Shown piece after piece: positions 61,355-64,000 of a DNA stretch of 64,000 nt. The notes under the pieces are model-generated. The model did not search any database, was not told the origin of the DNA, and worked only from the letters and a program-made list of their open reading frames with translations. A program made the translations under genes and the position numbers. Positions within the stretch are counted from its first letter, which is position 1. Each line of letters starts with the position of its first letter. Source of the stretch: Bacteroidota bacterium (GTDB taxonomy: Bacteria > Bacteroidota > Bacteroidia > B-17B0 > Aurantibacillaceae); the NCBI GenBank assembly GCA_030684395.1, contig JAUXTT010000017.1, positions 62,001 through 126,000 on the forward strand. The letters run 5' to 3'.

Positions 61355-61720
61355 ATGAAGATAAAATCAACATTACTCTCTTTGGTTCTGATAATGGGAG
61401 TAACGCAATGTCAATCGCAAACAAATAAACACAATAACATGAAAACAAATAATGAAACAAACAGCTCTACTAAAGAAATTATAGTGGATGTTAGGACTCC
61501 GGAAGAGTGGGATGAGGACGGACATATAGATTGCTCAGTAAATTATCCTTTAGACCAATTCGAAAATAAAATAGAAGAACTGAAAACTTACACTAAAATA
61601 ACGCTTGTATGCAGAAGTGGTGGCAGGGCGGGAATTGCCAAAGCAAAACTCATAAAAGCCGGGTATAAAAACCAAGTGGAAAATGCAGGAGCGTGGCAAA
61701 ACGTAAGCTGCAAAAACTAA
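61355..61720 (+). CDS. Rhodanese-domain exported lipoprotein-like protein
   Basis: A 121-aa protein with a signal peptide whose end (LIMGVTQCQSQ) resembles a lipobox. The rhodanese domain has IIVDVRTPEEWDEDGHI and the active-site loop VCRSGGRAG with the sulfur-carrying Cys. It would transfer sulfane sulfur in the periplasm. It starts 36 nt after the MBL/rhodanese stop, likely the same operon, and is followed by a terminator. Confidence 0.88.
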   Translation: MKIKSTLLSLVLIMGVTQCQSQTNKHNNMKTNNETNSSTKEIIVDVRTPEEWDEDGHIDCSVNYPLDQFENKIEELKTYTKITLVCRSGGRAGIAKAKLIKAGYKNQVENAGAWQNVSCKN

Positions 61721-61740
61721 ACAGAATGAGTTTGGTTTGT

Positions 61741-61767
61741 ATAAAAGGCGGCGTGACCGCCTTTTAT
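61741..61767 (+). terminator. Rho-independent terminator
   Basis: ATAAAAGGCGG/CCGCCTTTTAT, an 11-bp stem with a 5-nt loop, between the rhodanese gene and the YeeE promoter. Confidence 0.85.
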
Positions 61768-61772
61768 TATTA

Positions 61773-61791
61773 TGTAACATTTGTAACCGTT
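61773..61791 (+). promoter_or_regulatory. TGTAAC-type operator upstream of the YeeE genes
   Basis: TGTAACATTTGTAACCGTT, the same word order as the site at 58922-58940, 42 nt before the YeeE start. Confidence 0.65.
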
Positions 61792-61833
61792 AAAACATGA
61801 TATTGATCATAATTTTGTAAAAAAACAACGAAT

Positions 61834-62394
61834 ATGAATTGGATAAATCAACCATGGCCTTGGTATATAGCGGGCCCGATCATTGGATTAATAGTCCCCA
61901 CACTTTTGCTTATAGGAAATAAAACATTTGGCATTAGTTCATCATTAAGGCATACATGTGCAGCTTGCTTTCCTTCGAACATAAAATTTTTTAAATACGA
62001 GTGGAAAAAAGAAGTATGGAATTTGTTTTTCGTTGGAGGAATTGCATTAGGAGGACTTTTAACGATGTTGCTCATTCCAAATACCGGCAACATTGAAGTA
62101 CATCCTGATTTGGCAAATGATCTTACCAAATATGGAATAACCGATTACTCGGGACTTGTACCTTCTCAATTATTCAACTGGGAAAGCCTTTTTAGTTTAA
62201 GAGGAATAATTCTGATAGTTGCGGGCGGGTTTCTTGTGGGCTTCGGATCAAGGTATGCGGGTGGATGTACCTCCGGTCATGCTATTTCGGGAATTGCCAA
62301 CTTACAATGGCCTTCATTAGTTGCAACTTGTTGTTTTATGGTTGGCGGTATAGTTATGTCCAATTTTATCCTCCCTGTGTTATTAAACCTTTAA
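61834..62394 (+). CDS. YeeE/YedE-family transporter, first half
   Basis: A 186-aa membrane protein with the conserved RYAGGCTSGHAISGI motif carrying the sulfur-relaying Cys. YeeE/TsuA proteins import thiosulfate. The usual single protein is split here into two genes (with 62405-62914), a known Bacteroidota arrangement. The second half follows 10 nt later, so they should act together. Confidence 0.9.
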   Translation: MNWINQPWPWYIAGPIIGLIVPTLLLIGNKTFGISSSLRHTCAACFPSNIKFFKYEWKKEVWNLFFVGGIALGGLLTMLLIPNTGNIEVHPDLANDLTKYGITDYSGLVPSQLFNWESLFSLRGIILIVAGGFLVGFGSRYAGGCTSGHAISGIANLQWPSLVATCCFMVGGIVMSNFILPVLLNL

Positions 62395-62404
62395 AAAACG
62401 AGTT

Positions 62405-62914
62405 ATGTCAATTATAAAAAATGTTAGTGAAGAACCGATAGAATATCAGGAAAGAGCATTAGACGCGGTGTGTATAAATGAGTCGCATCTGTCGCATCCA
62501 TGGTGGTACAATTTTAAATATGTGCTTGTTGGTGTTTTGTTCGGGCTTGTGTTTGTGAAAGCTGAAATAATTTCCTGGTTCCGGATTCAGGAGATGTTCC
62601 GTTTCCAATCTTTTCATATGTATGGCGTAATCGGGTCTGCAATTATAATTGCGGCCGTCAGCATCATGCTCATTAAAAAGTTCAATGTAAAAACAATTCA
62701 TGGCGAAGAAGTTGAGTTTCATCCCAAAACATTTAATAAAGGCCAGATAATTGGCGGTTTACTTTTTGGTTTAGGCTGGGCAATGACAGGAGCCTGTCCG
62801 GGACCATTATTTGCACAGATAGGAACGGGTGCAACAGTAATTGCAATCAGCTTATTGAGTGCCATAGCAGGAACATGGGTTTACGGTTACTTCAGAGAAA
62901 AATTACCTCATTAA
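62405..62914 (+). CDS. YeeE/YedE-family transporter, second half (DUF6691)
   Basis: A 169-aa membrane protein with the second hallmark motif GLGWAMTGACPGPLFAQIGTG, its Cys matching the other relay Cys of YeeE. An N-terminal cytosolic stretch precedes about four membrane helices. It pairs with the preceding gene to form a complete thiosulfate-type channel. The TsdA-like gene starts 15 nt later. Confidence 0.9.
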   Translation: MSIIKNVSEEPIEYQERALDAVCINESHLSHPWWYNFKYVLVGVLFGLVFVKAEIISWFRIQEMFRFQSFHMYGVIGSAIIIAAVSIMLIKKFNVKTIHGEEVEFHPKTFNKGQIIGGLLFGLGWAMTGACPGPLFAQIGTGATVIAISLLSAIAGTWVYGYFREKLPH

Positions 62915-62929
62915 TCAAAAAATTAATTC

Positions 62930-64000
62930 ATGAATGAGCATTATCAAAAAGACCAGGGGCTTGTAAAAGTAATAAACCAGCTTTTAACTTTAGTTGTTGC
63001 ACTGGTTATGCTTGTTATTGGTTTAATCGCACTAGTAATGTACTACATGCCTGAGCCTTTGCCCGAAAAAAAAATTGCAACTATTGAGCCTGATGCTTTC
63101 GGAAATTTTACCGATGCCGGCAAGCAACTTGCACTTGAAAAATCTGCAGACACTATTGACTATTGGATTGCGCCAAATGAAAATTTATTAACAGGCGAAG
63201 TCAACAAAGATGTTATTCTGTATGGTAAAGACCTGATTATTCACACCTCCGATTATTTCGGGCCTGGAGGGAAAATCTTTAAATCGTATACTAATGGAAT
63301 GAATTGTCAGAATTGCCATTTAGATGGTGGAACAAAAATATATGGAAACAATTATGGAGCAGTTGCATCAACATACCCAAAGTACAGAGCAAGATCCGGG
63401 GCGATGGAAAACATTTACAAACGTGTTAATGATTGTTTCGAAAGAAGTTTAAATGGGAAAACTCTTGACACAAATTCAAAAGAAATGCAATCTATTGTAG
63501 CGTATATTAACTGGTTAGGCAAAGATGTGCAAAAGGGCAAAAAACCCGAAGGTTCAGGCTTCAAAGAAATCACCTATCTCGATAGGGCAGCAAATCCGGA
63601 TAACGGTAAACTAATCTACATTCAGAAATGTCAAAGCTGCCATCAAGCAAATGGTGAAGGAATTATGAATACTGATAAAACAGCATACAGTTATCCTCCG
63701 CTTTGGGGCAATCAAAGTTATAATAACGGAGCCGGACTTTATCGTATTTCCAATTTTGCAAAATTTGTAAAAAGTAATATGCCTTTGGGTGCTACCCATA
63801 CTAACACACAGTTAACTGATGAAGAAGCATGGGATGTTGCAGCGTTTGTAAATTCTCAACCCAGGCCCAAAAAAGATCTTAAAAATGATTGGCCAAGGAT
63901 TGAAGAGAAACCATTTGACCACCCTTTTGGACCATATGCAGATGGTTTTGATGAGAAGCAACATAAGTATGGTCCCTTCAAGCCAATACTGGAAAAAGCA
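62930..64000 (+). CDS. TsdA-like dihaem c-type cytochrome, 3' end beyond window
   Basis: The first 357 codons of a protein that continues beyond the window. A single membrane anchor (about 18-40) is followed by two c-type haem motifs: CQNCH at 126-130 and CQSCH at 234-238. The first haem domain also has YPKYRARSGAMENIYKRVNDCFERSLNG, whose Cys169 is at the position of the axial Cys ligand known from thiosulfate dehydrogenase TsdA. It would oxidise thiosulfate to tetrathionate, or the reverse, in the periplasm. Its place after the YeeE pair supports a thiosulfate role. Confidence 0.85.
   Translation, partial: MNEHYQKDQGLVKVINQLLTLVVALVMLVIGLIALVMYYMPEPLPEKKIATIEPDAFGNFTDAGKQLALEKSADTIDYWIAPNENLLTGEVNKDVILYGKDLIIHTSDYFGPGGKIFKSYTNGMNCQNCHLDGGTKIYGNNYGAVASTYPKYRARSGAMENIYKRVNDCFERSLNGKTLDTNSKEMQSIVAYINWLGKDVQKGKKPEGSGFKEITYLDRAANPDNGKLIYIQKCQSCHQANGEGIMNTDKTAYSYPPLWGNQSYNNGAGLYRISNFAKFVKSNMPLGATHTNTQLTDEEAWDVAAFVNSQPRPKKDLKNDWPRIEEKPFDHPFGPYADGFDEKQHKYGPFKPILEKA

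Noticed and set aside
1-64000. CRISPR arrays or rRNA genes
   Set aside because: No regularly spaced direct repeats and no rRNA-like sequence were found.

Overview
The window is AT-rich chromosomal DNA from a Bacteroidota bacterium. The evidence is a CotH-type protein ending in a type IX secretion (Por) sorting domain, DUF5723 and GWxTD proteins, lipoproteins of Bacteroidota style, a propeller/Y_Y_Y/SpoIIE hybrid regulator and Bacteroidota-type -7 boxes (TAnnTTTG). Genus or order cannot be fixed from the sequence alone.

Region 1 (1-35,900) is ordinary chromosome. A minus-strand surface cluster (CotH, YD-rich protein, VTC-domain protein, DUF4956, lipoprotein) is followed by cell-envelope proteins, an SdpR/SdpI-like pair whose SdpI gene is cut by an in-frame TAG, an ECF sigma/anti-sigma/periplasmic trio, and M1 peptidase/HupE next to a divergent DUF6702 gene. 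Housekeeping genes follow: an exonuclease, gpsA, an HU/SPOR protein, an O-methyltransferase, comF, free-Met-R-sulfoxide reductase, riboflavin synthase, a glycosyltransferase and GWxTD. Several intergenic spaces carry short palindromic or CACAGAG-type repeats.

Region 2 (about 35,930-58,070) is an integrated element beside tRNA-Ser(TGA), with a large serine recombinase whose annotated C-terminus runs antisense through the tRNA. Its cargo is defence-like: a CHAT protease, a complete type I Wadjet system (jetABCD), an operon of a DEDD nuclease plus both exonuclease VII subunits, a WYL regulator with a membrane-bound HEPN-like protein, a 65-aa protein with a B12-type radical SAM enzyme, and a run of a 694-aa unknown, a PLD-family protein and a trypsin-like protease.

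The main discovery is a shared operator in this island. The palindrome GTGCAG-N5-CTGCAC lies in front of the exonuclease operon, the radical SAM operon and the WYL gene, and a one-arm-degenerate copy lies in front of Wadjet. At three promoters it sits exactly 10 nt upstream of a -7-like box. This ties several defence modules into one probable WYL regulon.

Region 3 (58,250-64,000) is a reduced-sulfur module: a TauE/SafE exporter, a persulfide-dioxygenase-like/rhodanese fusion, a rhodanese lipoprotein, two YeeE/YedE halves and a TsdA-like dihaem cytochrome cut by the window end. Its three promoter regions share a second motif related to TGTAAC-N4-GTTACA, pointing to a Crp/Fnr-type regulator outside the window.
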